Assembly: GCA_963745405.1 (NCBI GenBank) | Contig: CAVUWY010000002.1 | Coordinates: 2,356,001 to 2,420,000, forward strand | DNA: 64,000 bases | Source of the DNA: C-114 sp963745405 | GTDB lineage: Bacteria; Chloroflexota; Limnocylindria; Limnocylindrales; CSP1-4 | Direction: 5' to 3' | Shown: positions 1 to 8,318 of the stretch, piece by piece | How the letters are laid out: the number at the start of each line of letters is the position of its first letter | How positions within the stretch are numbered: the first letter of the stretch is position 1 | Translations under genes and position numbers: made by a program | Notes under the pieces: model-generated | The model's database searches: none | What the model was told of the DNA's origin: nothing | What the model saw: only the letters and a program-made list of their open reading frames with translations

Positions 1-420
1 CCGACGGGTCCGTCGACGGGGCCGAACTGGGATCGTCTCGCCGGCGAGCCGAACGTCGAGAGGATCCACGCCCCGACGTCGCGCGAGGTCGGGGTACTCG
101 CCAATGGGATCGAGAAGGCGGCCGTCGTCGTCGACGCGCTCCTCGGGACCGGCGTCAGCGGCGCCCTCCGCGAACCGATCCGCTCCGCCGTCGAGCTCGC
201 CCGCCAGGCCCGGGCGGTCGGGGTGCCCGTCGTCGCGGTCGACACACCGACGGCCGTCGACCTCACGAGCGGTGAGCTGTCGGACCCGGTCGTCCGGGCC
301 GACGCGACGGTGACCTTCCATCGCCCCAAGTCGGGCCTTGAGACGCGGCGCGGTCGTGCCTTCGCCGGCCGGGTCCTCGTCGCTCCCATCGGCATCCCGG
401 CCGAAGCCGATCGTGGCTGA
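1..420 (+). CDS. nnrE: NAD(P)H-hydrate epimerase, C-terminal part (5' end outside window)
   Basis: The reading frame is open from base 1 and ends at the TGA at 418-420, so the N-terminus is missing. The visible 139 residues match the YjeF N-terminal domain: VDALLGTGVSG, then PVVAVDTPTAVDLTSG, then a TVTFHRPKSGL stretch and the closing GRVLVAPIGIP. In this family the domain epimerises the R form of damaged NAD(P)H hydrate so that a partner dehydratase can repair it. The usual VDIPSGVD-type loop reads VDTPTAVD here, a mild departure. Whether a dehydratase domain is fused cannot be said, but the frame stops right after the epimerase domain, so a C-terminal dehydratase is absent. Confidence 0.85.
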   Translation, partial: PTGPSTGPNWDRLAGEPNVERIHAPTSREVGVLANGIEKAAVVVDALLGTGVSGALREPIRSAVELARQARAVGVPVVAVDTPTAVDLTSGELSDPVVRADATVTFHRPKSGLETRRGRAFAGRVLVAPIGIPAEADRG

Positions 421-431
421 TCTCGCCGATC

Positions 432-779
432 GTGGCTGACCGACCGACGACCGCCGACATGCCCACGATCGACGAGGCGGCGCGGACCGCCGCCGAGACG
501 CAGACGGCCGAGGCGCCGCGGACCCCGAAACCGCCGCGGAACGCTGGTTCCCCACGGAATGCAGCCCCGCCGCGGGACCCCGCCCGGACGCCGGGCTGGC
601 GCGAGGTCCTCATCGTCGCGGCGATCGTCGTCGCGGTCGTCCTCGGCGCCGCGTTCCTCACCGGCGTATTGCCGACGGCCGAACAGAACGTCGTCTTCAA
701 GACGCCCCTCGCCATCATCGTGATCGGCGTCGGTACGATCGGGCTGCTCGCCTGGCTCGCCCGCCGCCCGGCATCCTGA
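432..779 (+). CDS. small two-TM membrane protein, function unknown
   Basis: This 115-residue protein starts at a GTG 11 bases after nnrE; an in-frame ATG at 459 is an alternative start. The first 55 residues are rich in Ala, Pro, Thr and charge and look disordered. Two hydrophobic segments follow, about residues 58-80 and 93-111, with a short charged loop between them and an RRPAS tail. I do not recognise a family. It lies between nnrE and glpD on the same strand with gaps of about 10 bases, so it is probably co-transcribed with them. Confidence 0.6.
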   Translation: MADRPTTADMPTIDEAARTAAETQTAEAPRTPKPPRNAGSPRNAAPPRDPARTPGWREVLIVAAIVVAVVLGAAFLTGVLPTAEQNVVFKTPLAIIVIGVGTIGLLAWLARRPAS

Positions 780-787
780 GCCGCCCG

Positions 788-2531
788 ATGACGAACGGCG
801 GTCCCGCGACGGATCAGATCGACGCACCTCGCGGCGGCTCGCGCCTCGATCGCCGGGCGGCCGACCTCGCCCGGCTCGCCGACGAGCGGTGGGACGTCCT
901 CGTGGTCGGCGGCGGGGTCACGGGCTGCGGGGCCGCGCTCGACGCCGCCAGCCGCGGACTCCGGGTCGCCCTGGTCGAGCGCGACGACATCGCCGCCGGC
1001 ACGTCGAGTCGCTCGTCGCGCCTCATCCACGGCGGGCTGCGCTACCTGGAACAGTTCCGGGTCACCCTCGTCCACGAGGCTCTGACCGAGCGAGGGCGGC
1101 TGCTCCGCAACGCCACCCACCTCGTGACCCTCGAGCCGCTCCTCTTCCCGCTTTACGGCAACGTCCTGTCACGGCCGTTCTACGGGACGGGGCTGTGGAT
1201 GTACGACCTCCTCGGCGCCGCCCACGACGGCGGCCGCCATCGCTTCCTCGGGCCCACGGCGGCCCTCGAACACACGCCCGCCCTCCGTCACGAGGGCCTG
1301 CGCGGCGCCTTCGTCTTCCACGACGGGGTCGAGGACGATGCCCGCCTCGCCCTGGCCGTCGCCCGGACGGCCGAGCAGCGTGGCGCGATCGTGGCGACCC
1401 GGGTCCGGGCCCACGGCGCGCTGCACGAGGGCGGACGGATCCGCGGCGCCCACGTGACCGACGAGCTGAACGGCAGCCGAGTTCGACATCCGCGCCCGGG
1501 CGGTCATCGACGCCACCGGCGTCTGGGCCGGTCGTGCCGACGGTGCCTTTCCCGCCCGCCGCTCGGGTGGACCCGCTCCGGCGGCGATCAGGCCCAGCCG
1601 CGGCTCCCACATCATCGTCCGCCGCGACCGCATCGCCTCGTCCTCGGGGCTCACCATCCGGGTCCCCGGCAAGGTCGTGTTCCTCGTTCCGTGGCCCGAT
1701 CACTGGATCATCGGGACGACCGACCTCTCGTTCGACGGCCAGCCGGACGAGGTCGTCCCGACCCGCGACGACGTCGCCGAGCTCCTGGCGACCGTGAACC
1801 GGACACTCGACGTCGACCTCACGCGCGACGACCTCGTCGGGGCGTACGCCGGACTGCGTCCGCTCGTCGCGGACGAGGGCGCCGACGGCTCGACGGTCCA
1901 GGCGTCGCGAGAGCATCGGGTGACGACCGAGGCCGACGGCCTGACCCGCATCGGCGGGGGCAAGTACACGACCTATCGGGTCATGGCCCGCGACGTCGTC
2001 GATGCCGCCCTCGACATGACCCACGATCCGCGGACGCGGCGCCCGCCGGCATCGACGACCGAGGACCTGCCGCTGATCGGGGCGGCGGCACGATCCGATC
2101 TCGACCTCCTCGCGACCACCCTCGGCGCCAGGCTCGCCCCACATGGCCTCGAACGGCGTCACGCCGAGCGGCTCGTGGCTCGCCACGGGACCGAGTCGGT
2201 CGAGGTGGTCGAGCTCGGCGAACGACTCGGCCTCCTTCGCCCGCTCGCTCCGGACGTCGACCACCTCGAGGCCGAGGTCGTCTGGGCGGTCCGCCATGAG
2301 CATGCCCTCGGCCTCGCCGACGTCCTCGCCAGGCGGACCCGACTGGCCCAGGAACGACCGGACCGGGCGGCCTCGATCGCCCCGCGGGTCGCCGCCCTGG
2401 TCGGTACCGAGCTCGATTGGAGCCGGGGTCGCCGGACCGCCGAGGTGACCGCCTACCTCCGCGGCGCCCATCACGATTTCGACGTCCCGCCGGCCGCCGA
2501 CGATGGCACTCCCGCGTCGAGCGCCGCATGA
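788..2531 (+). pseudogene. glpD: aerobic glycerol-3-phosphate dehydrogenase, one-base frameshift
   Basis: GlpD oxidises glycerol 3-phosphate to dihydroxyacetone phosphate at the membrane with FAD. The N-terminal part shows the FAD fold VVGGGVTGCGAALDAASRG and the GlpD signature TSSRSSRLIHGGLRYLE. The frame then breaks at about 1477-1478: upstream codons give ...DELNGS, and the next frame resumes with EFDIRARAVIDATGVWAG and runs through the conserved VPWPDHWIIGTTD and GGGKYTTYR segments to the stop at 2531. Removing one C at 1477/1478 restores a 580-residue protein, the normal length. Both halves are well conserved, so this is either a recent mutation or a sequence error. It directly precedes glpK. 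Confidence 0.85.
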
Positions 2532-2598
2532 CGGTCGAGTGCCGCACGGCTCCCGCGTGCGCCGCGAACCATCGACCCGCAGCCGGGAACGACCGTCC

Positions 2599-4104
2599 GT
2601 GACCGGGCGTTTCGTGCTGGCCCTCGACCAGGGCACGACGTCGTCGCGGGCGATCGTCTTCGACCACGACGGCAGACCGGTGTCGATCGCGTCACGCGAG
2701 CTGCCTCAGCTCTACCCGGCGCCGGGCGACGTCGCCCACGACCCGGAGGCGATCTGGTGGAGCCAGCTTGCCGCCGCCCGTGAGGCGCTCACGAACGCGA
2801 ACATCGGGGCGGCCGACCTCGCCGCCATCGGCGTCACCAACCAGCGCGAGACCACGGTCGTCTGGGAGCGATCGACGGGGAAGCCCGTCGCCGACGCCAT
2901 CGTCTGGCAGAGCCGGGTCACCGCTCCGTACTGCGACGAGCTGCGGGCCCGCGGGCTCGAGCCGCTGATCCGGCGGCGGACCGGCCTGCCGATCGACGCC
3001 TACTTCAGCGGCCCCAAGATCCGCCACATCCTTCGCTCGGAGCCCGGTCTCCAGGAGCGGGCCGAGCGCGGCGAGCTCGCCTTCGGGACCGTCGACTCCT
3101 TTCTCCTGTGGCGGCTGACCGGCGGCCGCGTCCACGCGACGGACGTGTCGAACGCGAGCCGGACGATGATCTTCGACATCCATCGGCTGGCCTGGGACGA
3201 CGAGCTGCTGGCCGCGATGGAGATCCCCCGGGCGATCCTCCCCGAGGTCCGGGCGTCCTCGGAGATCCTCGGCGAGACGGAACCCGACCTGTTCGGCGGC
3301 CCGGTCGTCATCGCCGGCATGGCCGGCGACCAGCAGGCGGCGACCTTCGGGCAGGCCTGCCTCGATCCAGGCCAGGCGAAGAACACCTACGGCACCGGCG
3401 CGTTCCTCCTCCTCGTGACCGGCGACGTGCCGGTCGACTCGGCCAACGGGCTGCTCACGACGGTCGCCTGGCGGCTCGGGGCGGACGGACCGGTCGTCTA
3501 CGCACTCGAGGGTTCGGTCTTCGTCGCCGGAGCGGCGATCCAGTGGCTTCGCGACGGGCTGCGGGCCATCGCCCACTCGGGCGATGTCGAGCGCCTCGCC
3601 TCGAAGGCGGAGGACACCGGTGGCGTCTACCTCGTCCCGGCCTTCGTCGGGCTCGGCGCGCCGTACTGGGATCCGTATGCCCGGGGCGTCCTCGTCGGGA
3701 TCACCCGGGGTACCGGGCTCCCCGAGATCGCCCGGGCCACGCTCGACTCGCTCGCCTATCAGGTCAACGACCTCGTGACGGCGATGGAGGCCGATGCCGG
3801 CAAGCTCGGCATCCTCCGCGTCGACGGCGGCGCGTCGATCAACGACAGCCTCCTCCAGTTCCAGGCCGACCTCCTCGGCGTGCCGGTCGAGCGCCCGATC
3901 GTCGTCGAGACGACGGCCTGGGGCGCGGCGGCCCTGGCCGGCCTGGCCGTCGGCTTCTGGGAGTCGCCGACCGAGCTGGCCGGTCTCCGGCGCGTCGATC
4001 GCCGATTCGACCCCTCGATGGATCCCGGGAGGCGCGACGTCCTGCTGGCAGGCTGGAAACGGGCCGTCGAACGCTCGCGCGACTGGGCCCGTCCGACCTC
4101 CTGA
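2599..4104 (+). CDS. glpK: glycerol kinase
   Basis: GlpK phosphorylates glycerol with ATP, producing the substrate of the GlpD encoded just upstream. I chose the GTG at 2599, giving 501 residues, because the protein then begins MTGRFVLALDQGTTSSRAI, the normal N-terminal ATP-binding motif of FGGY kinases; the frame is open further upstream but that part is low-complexity. Other family motifs seen are GVTNQRETTVVWE, the DVSNASRTMIFDI block, GMAGDQQAATFGQAC, GTGAFLLL and LRVDGGASIND near the C-terminus. No glycerol facilitator is visible nearby. Confidence 0.95.
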   Translation: MTGRFVLALDQGTTSSRAIVFDHDGRPVSIASRELPQLYPAPGDVAHDPEAIWWSQLAAAREALTNANIGAADLAAIGVTNQRETTVVWERSTGKPVADAIVWQSRVTAPYCDELRARGLEPLIRRRTGLPIDAYFSGPKIRHILRSEPGLQERAERGELAFGTVDSFLLWRLTGGRVHATDVSNASRTMIFDIHRLAWDDELLAAMEIPRAILPEVRASSEILGETEPDLFGGPVVIAGMAGDQQAATFGQACLDPGQAKNTYGTGAFLLLVTGDVPVDSANGLLTTVAWRLGADGPVVYALEGSVFVAGAAIQWLRDGLRAIAHSGDVERLASKAEDTGGVYLVPAFVGLGAPYWDPYARGVLVGITRGTGLPEIARATLDSLAYQVNDLVTAMEADAGKLGILRVDGGASINDSLLQFQADLLGVPVERPIVVETTAWGAAALAGLAVGFWESPTELAGLRRVDRRFDPSMDPGRRDVLLAGWKRAVERSRDWARPTS

Positions 4105-4243
4105 GGGCCGGCCGGCACCGCCGTCCGCACCGCCGCACCGCCGTCCGTCGGCTCCCGCCGGATGGCCTCCCGGCCACGCTCAGCGGAGCGCGAGGATGCT
4201 GAGGATTTTTAAGGGCTATACAGGACTTGACGTGGGGCCTATA

Positions 4244-4268
4244 GTCCCGCGAGTAAACGTCGCGGGAC
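4244..4268 (+). promoter_or_regulatory. leader hairpin upstream of the zinc-ribbon gene
   Basis: GTCCCGCGA (4244-4252) and TCGCGGGAC (4260-4268) are a perfect 9-bp inverted repeat with a 7-nt loop. It lies in the AT-richer island (about 4199-4260, containing TTGACG and TATAGT words) that probably holds the promoter. It may be a leader hairpin or an operator. I could not define convincing -35/-10 spacing. Confidence 0.45.
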
Positions 4269-4308
4269 GCCCGTGACAGCAGAACAGTAGCTTGACCGAC
4301 CGACTCGG

Positions 4309-4363
4309 ACTCCTCTCGGCTGACGCGGGATCTCGACGGATCGCGCGGGCTACCGAGAGGAGT
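4309..4363 (+). promoter_or_regulatory. hairpin that would sequester the Shine-Dalgarno sequence
   Basis: ACTCCTCTCGG at 4309-4319 pairs perfectly with CCGAGAGGAGT at 4353-4363, an 11-bp stem extendable by two G-U pairs with a 33-nt loop. The 3' arm contains GAGAGGAG, the Shine-Dalgarno of the GTG start at 4373. The structure would hide the ribosome binding site, as in RNA thermometers or protein-controlled leaders. The pairing is directly visible; the regulatory role is inference. Confidence 0.6.
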
Positions 4364-4372
4364 TTCGATTCC

Positions 4373-4726
4373 GTGTACAACGACAAGACCCTGACTTGCG
4401 CAGACTGCAGTCAGCAGTTCGTGTTCACCGCGAGTGAGCAGGACTTCTATGCACAGCGCGGGTTCACCGAGCCTCGCCGTTGCCCGAGTTGTCGCGCGAG
4501 CCGCAAGGCGGCCCGTGGGACGACGTCCGGCGGCAGCTACAGCTCGGGCGGGGGTTACGGCGGTGGCGGCGGCTACAGCTCGGGCGGCGGCTACGACCGC
4601 GGTCCGCGCGAGATGTTCAGCGCCACCTGCAGCAACTGCGGCCGCGAGGCCCAGGTCCCGTTCCGGCCCACCAGTGGCAAGCCCGTCTACTGCAGCGACT
4701 GCTTCCGGAGCATGCGCGGCAACTAA
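4373..4726 (+). CDS. double zinc-ribbon protein with Gly/Tyr/Ser-rich linker
   Basis: I chose the GTG at 4373 (117 residues), because it follows a strong GAGAGGAG and the conserved N-terminus YNDKTLTCADCSQQF begins there; a TTG at 4292 is much less likely. The N-terminal domain has CADC and CPSC pairs, a zinc ribbon of the probable zinc-ribbon (zf-trcl-like) type found in many Chloroflexota and Firmicutes. A low-complexity linker of GGSYSSGGGYGGGG type follows, then a second ribbon with CSNC and CSDC and the PFRPTSGKPVYC core. The architecture suggests nucleic-acid or ribosome binding, but no function is established. A good terminator follows, so it is probably monocistronic. Confidence 0.85.
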   Translation: MYNDKTLTCADCSQQFVFTASEQDFYAQRGFTEPRRCPSCRASRKAARGTTSGGSYSSGGGYGGGGGYSSGGGYDRGPREMFSATCSNCGREAQVPFRPTSGKPVYCSDCFRSMRGN

Positions 4727-4779
4727 GTCCAGACTCCTCTCTCCGGGTCGGCAGCCCAGTCGGACCCGCCCCGAGCACC

Positions 4780-4818
4780 AAGCGACCCGGGTCGTCAGCC
4801 ACCCGGGTCGTTTCGATT
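4780..4818 (+). terminator. rho-independent terminator after the zinc-ribbon gene
   Basis: AAGCGACCCGGGT (4780-4792) and ACCCGGGTCGTTT (4801-4813) form a 13-bp stem (one G-U pair) with an 8-nt loop, followed by TTTCGATT. The T-rich side is on the plus strand only, so it serves the zinc-ribbon gene. Confidence 0.65.
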
Positions 4819-4885
4819 CCAGGGCCGTTCCGATCCGGCGGTCCTTCGGGCGCTGCCTCAGCCGCAAGCAGCCGGCTGCTCCCCC

Positions 4886-5539
4886 TCAGCCGCCCGCGCT
4901 GCGCCCGCCGCCGAGCATGCCGAGGTCGAACTTGCGCTCCGTCCCGTGGAGCAGCCGGTCGATGTTGTCGGCGTGGGCGAGCCAGATGATCACCGGCCCG
5001 ACCGCGGCGTAGACGACGTAGGCCGGCGGGACGGCGCCGCTCGCGACGAGCCAGAGGAGGACCATGGCCGGGAACATGGCGGCCGAGCCGAGGAGAGAGC
5101 CGAGCGAGACGTAGCGGGTCACCAGGATGACGACGATGAAGACCGGCGTCGCGAGGAGGAGTGCGGCCGGCTGGATCACGAGCATCGTGCCGACCCCGGT
5201 CGCGACCCCGCGGCCGCCGTGGAAGCCGAGGAAGATCGATCGCCAGGCGCCGACCACGGCCGCGAAGCCGCAGACGACCTCGACGGCCGGCTGGCCGGTC
5301 AGGGCACGGGCGACGAGGACCGGCACTGCACCCTTGGCGAGGTCGCCGATGACCACGACGGCCGCCCACTTGCGGCCGAGTGCCCGCAGGGCGTTCGTGC
5401 CGCCGGTCCGGCCGGAACCCACCGTCCGCGGGTCGGGTCCGCCGCTGAGGCGGGCGACGAGGACGCCGAAGGGGATCGATCCGACGACATAGGAGCCGAT
5501 GGCGAGGGCGACGCTCAGGACGATCGTCGATGGGTCCAC
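4886..5539 (-). CDS. plsY: glycerol-3-phosphate acyltransferase PlsY
   Basis: PlsY is an integral membrane enzyme that transfers an acyl group from acyl phosphate to glycerol 3-phosphate, the first step of phospholipid synthesis. The protein starts at a GTG (5537-5539 on the minus strand), giving 217 residues, a normal length. Visible family motifs are GSIPFG after the first membrane helix, the glycerol-phosphate motif GSGRTGGTNALR, and FLGFHGGRGVATGVG. About five hydrophobic segments are present. The last Asn-type position of the GSGN motif reads Arg-Thr here. The frame stays open for a further 650 codons upstream, but that part is antisense to lpd and is not coding. Confidence 0.92.
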   Translation of the reverse strand: MDPSTIVLSVALAIGSYVVGSIPFGVLVARLSGGPDPRTVGSGRTGGTNALRALGRKWAAVVVIGDLAKGAVPVLVARALTGQPAVEVVCGFAAVVGAWRSIFLGFHGGRGVATGVGTMLVIQPAALLLATPVFIVVILVTRYVSLGSLLGSAAMFPAMVLLWLVASGAVPPAYVVYAAVGPVIIWLAHADNIDRLLHGTERKFDLGMLGGGRSAGG

Positions 5540-5712
5540 GCGGCCGACTCCAGCATCGGCGCCACGGGTACCGCTGGAGCGAGCGACGCGTCCACGACCC
5601 GGCCCCGGGTGCCGGCCGGAGTCTAGCACCGGTCCCGCCGGCCTTCGACCTCGGTCCCCCTCGCGCCCGGGCGGTCTTCCGCCCTCGGTTGCGCCTCGCG
5701 CGACGTCGCGCG

Positions 5713-5718
5713 TACCAT
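5713..5718 (+). promoter_or_regulatory. -10 box TACCAT, leaderless start of the upstream ORF
   Basis: TACCAT is followed by 7 nt and then the ATG at 5726. This fits the TANNNT-N6/7-start pattern seen before ten other starts in the window. Confidence 0.45.
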
Positions 5719-5725
5719 CGAGCCG

Positions 5726-5803
5726 ATGACCCTCGCCATCCCGCACCCGTGGACCGGTCCGCGCCGGGCGATGCCCGACGCCAGCGGGCCGAAGCCCGAC
5801 TGA
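5726..5803 (+). CDS. short upstream ORF (25 codons) before lpd
   Basis: An ATG at 5726 sits 7 nt after a TACCAT box and opens a 25-codon frame that stops at the TGA at 5801-5803, three bases before the ATG of lpd. The lpd start has no recognisable Shine-Dalgarno, so ribosomes leaving this ORF could restart on lpd. The peptide (MTLAIPHPWTGPRR...) is Pro- and Arg-rich and has no recognisable domain. It could be a leader peptide or simply part of the transcript; there is no independent evidence that it is translated. Confidence 0.4.
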   Translation: MTLAIPHPWTGPRRAMPDASGPKPD

Positions 5804-5806
5804 CCG

Positions 5807-7249
5807 ATGGCCGTCGGCTCCTCCAACGACTTCGATCTCGTGGTCCTCGGCGCCGGGACGGGCGGCTACACGGCCGCCTTCCGGGCGGCCCAGCTCGGCC
5901 TTCGAGTCGCCCTCGTCGACGAGGACAAGATCGGCGGGACGTGCCTCCATCGCGGCTGCATCCCGACCAAGGCCCTCCTCGAGTCGGCCGAGATGGTCAA
6001 TCGCGCCCGCCATCTCAAGGAGTACGGCGTCGAGATGGCCGGCGAGCCGGGCATCGACTACGCCCAGATGGCTGCCCGCCGCGACGCCGTCGTCAAGCGG
6101 ATGTGGACCGGGCTCAAGAGCCTGGTCGGCAAGAACAAGGTCACCTGGATCGACGGCCGCGGCCGCCTCGACGGAGCGGGCAGGATCCGGGTGAGCCAGC
6201 CCGGCGAGGACGGCACGCCCGGCGGTGGCGGCGAGCGCATCCTCCAGGCGACCGACATCATCATCGCCACCGGGTCGCGGGTCAGGAGCCTGCCCGGCCT
6301 GATGCCGGACGGCGAGCGGATCCTCACGAGCGACGACATCCTCCGCCGGACCGACGTGCCGAAAAGCGTCGTCGTCGTCGGCGCCGGTGCGGTCGGCGTC
6401 GAGTTCGCCAGCTTCTATCACGACATCGGGACCGCGGTGACCGTGCTCGAGTACCTCCCGGCGGTCGTGCCCCTCGAGGACCGCGACGTCAGCCAGCTCG
6501 TCGAGCGGAGCTTCACGAAGCGCGGCATCAAGGTCATGACGAAGGCCCGCTTCGACGTGGCCAAGGTCGAGACCACGAAGGACGGCATCTGCGTCGAGGC
6601 CGGACCCGAGGGCGGGACGCCCGAGGAGATCCGGGCGGAGGTCATGCTCGTTGCGGTCGGCCGGGCCGCGAACGTGGAGGACATCGGCCTCGAGACGACG
6701 AAGGTCGAGGTCGAGAAGGGCGTGATCAAGGTCAACGGCCGGATGCGGACGAAGGAGCCCCACGTGTACGCCATCGGCGACGTCGTCGGCGGCCTGTGGC
6801 TGGCCCACGTCGCGGGCCACGAGGGCATCGTCGCCGCCCACACGATCGCCGGCGAGAGCGACGTCCACGAGATCGACTACGTCAAGCAGCCGCGGGCGAC
6901 TTACTGCCGGCCGGAGATCGCCTCGATCGGCCTCACCGAGCAGCAATGTGAGGAGCGCGGGCTGCCGATCAAGGTCGGCAAGGTCCCGTTCCAGGCGATC
7001 GCCAAGGCCATCGTCGGCGGGGAGTACGAGGGCTTCGCCAAGGTCATCGGCCACGCCGAGACTCAGGACACCCTCGGCGTCCACATCGTCGGGCCCCACG
7101 CGACCGATCTCATCGCCGAGGCGTCGGTCGCCTTCACCCTCGATGCGACCCCGTGGGAGATCGGCGGGGCGACCCATGCTCACCCCACCCTCGCCGAGGT
7201 CCTCGGCGAGGCGGCCATGGCCGTCGACGGCAGGTCGATCAACTTCTGA
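5807..7249 (+). CDS. lpdA: dihydrolipoyl dehydrogenase (E3)
   Basis: E3 reoxidises dihydrolipoamide on the E2 component of 2-oxoacid dehydrogenases and reduces NAD+. The 480-residue protein has the FAD Rossmann motif LVVLGAGTGGYTAAFRAAQ (about 11-29), the redox disulfide GGTCLHRGCIPTKA (Cys46 and Cys51), the NAD motif VVVVGAGAVGVEFASF, the second FAD motif HVYAIGDVVGG, and the catalytic His-Glu dyad in HAHPTLAE (His459, Glu464). It heads an operon with E1alpha and E1beta, 22 bases upstream of E1alpha. The matching E2 is encoded about 6 kb further on. Confidence 0.95.
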   Translation: MAVGSSNDFDLVVLGAGTGGYTAAFRAAQLGLRVALVDEDKIGGTCLHRGCIPTKALLESAEMVNRARHLKEYGVEMAGEPGIDYAQMAARRDAVVKRMWTGLKSLVGKNKVTWIDGRGRLDGAGRIRVSQPGEDGTPGGGGERILQATDIIIATGSRVRSLPGLMPDGERILTSDDILRRTDVPKSVVVVGAGAVGVEFASFYHDIGTAVTVLEYLPAVVPLEDRDVSQLVERSFTKRGIKVMTKARFDVAKVETTKDGICVEAGPEGGTPEEIRAEVMLVAVGRAANVEDIGLETTKVEVEKGVIKVNGRMRTKEPHVYAIGDVVGGLWLAHVAGHEGIVAAHTIAGESDVHEIDYVKQPRATYCRPEIASIGLTEQQCEERGLPIKVGKVPFQAIAKAIVGGEYEGFAKVIGHAETQDTLGVHIVGPHATDLIAEASVAFTLDATPWEIGGATHAHPTLAEVLGEAAMAVDGRSINF

Positions 7250-7271
7250 GCCGCGAGGAGGCCCGCGTCGG

Positions 7272-8318
7272 ATGGCCGTGACATCGCGCAGCGGGACATC
7301 GAGCAGCGAGGGTTCCCATCTCGGAGCCGAGCTCGGCCTGAGCGACGCCGAGCTCGTCGAGATGTACCGGGCGGTCGCCCTCGCCCGGGCCGTCGACGAG
7401 CGGATGTGGATCCTCAACCGGGCCGGCCGCATCCCGTTCGTCATCAGCGGCCAGGGACACGAGGGCGCCCAGGTCGGGATCACCTGGGCCCTCCAGCGCG
7501 GCCACGACTGGATCGCCCCGTTCTACCGCTCGATCGCGACGTGCATGACCTTCGGGATGACCGCCCGCGACATCATGACCGCCCAGTACGCCACGGCGAA
7601 CGACCCGTCCTCGGGCGGCCGCCAGATGCCGGGCCACTACGGCCATCCGTCGCACAACATCGTCAGCGTCAGCTCGCCGGTGGCGACCCAGATCCTCCAC
7701 GCCGTCGGCATCGCCCTGGCGGCCAGGATCCGGCGGACCGGCCAGGTCGCGATGACCTTCATGGGGGAGGGGAGCTCGAACCAGGGCGACGTCCACGAGG
7801 GCCTCAACTTCGCCGCCATCCATCACCTGCCGTTCGTGCTCGTCGTAGAGAACAACGGCTACGCCATCAGCGTCCCGGCCTCGGCGGAGCTCGCCGTGCC
7901 CGACGTCGCCGCCCGTGCCTCCGGGTACGGCATCCCGGGTGTCGTCGTCGACGGGACCGACGTCCTCGCCTGCTACCGGGCCTCCGTGGAGGCCGTCGCG
8001 CGGGCCCGTCGCGGCGACGGGCCGACCCTGATCGAGGCGAAGGTGACCCGCCTGACAGCCCACTCCTCGGACGACCAGCAGACCAAGTACCGGCCGGCGG
8101 CGGAGCTCGAGGAGGAGCGCAGCCGCGATGCGCTGCCCGTGTTCCGGGCCCAGCTTCGGGCGGCCGGCGTGCTCGACGACGCGCTCATCGCCCGGATCGA
8201 CGAGGAGAACCGCCTGGTCGTCGACGACGCGACCGATTACGCCGAGGCGCAGGACGACCCCGATCCGGCGACCGCCCTCGACCACGTCTTCGCCGAAGGC
8301 GTCGAGGGGACGTTCTGA
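7272..8318 (+). CDS. 2-oxoacid dehydrogenase E1 alpha subunit (branched-chain/acetoin type)
   Basis: E1alpha/beta decarboxylate a 2-oxoacid with thiamine diphosphate and pass the acyl group to lipoyl-E2. The ATG at 7272 follows GAGGAGG (7255-7261) by 10 nt and gives 348 residues. The ThDP motif runs from GEGSSNQGD (about 165) to VVENN (about 195). RQMPGHYGHPSHN and the phosphorylation-loop-like TAHSSDDQQTKYR are closer to branched-chain 2-oxoacid dehydrogenase alpha than to pyruvate dehydrogenase alpha. Substrate is therefore inferred as branched-chain oxoacids, with pyruvate or acetoin possible. Its stop overlaps the start of E1beta by one base (TGATG). Confidence 0.88.
   Translation: MAVTSRSGTSSSEGSHLGAELGLSDAELVEMYRAVALARAVDERMWILNRAGRIPFVISGQGHEGAQVGITWALQRGHDWIAPFYRSIATCMTFGMTARDIMTAQYATANDPSSGGRQMPGHYGHPSHNIVSVSSPVATQILHAVGIALAARIRRTGQVAMTFMGEGSSNQGDVHEGLNFAAIHHLPFVLVVENNGYAISVPASAELAVPDVAARASGYGIPGVVVDGTDVLACYRASVEAVARARRGDGPTLIEAKVTRLTAHSSDDQQTKYRPAAELEEERSRDALPVFRAQLRAAGVLDDALIARIDEENRLVVDDATDYAEAQDDPDPATALDHVFAEGVEGTF

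Noticed and set aside
5540..7483. A minus-strand open frame of more than 600 codons continuing upstream of plsY
   Set aside because: It is exactly antisense to lpd, is rich in Asp/Gly/Val/Arg without any motif, and reflects the lack of stop codons in GC-rich DNA.
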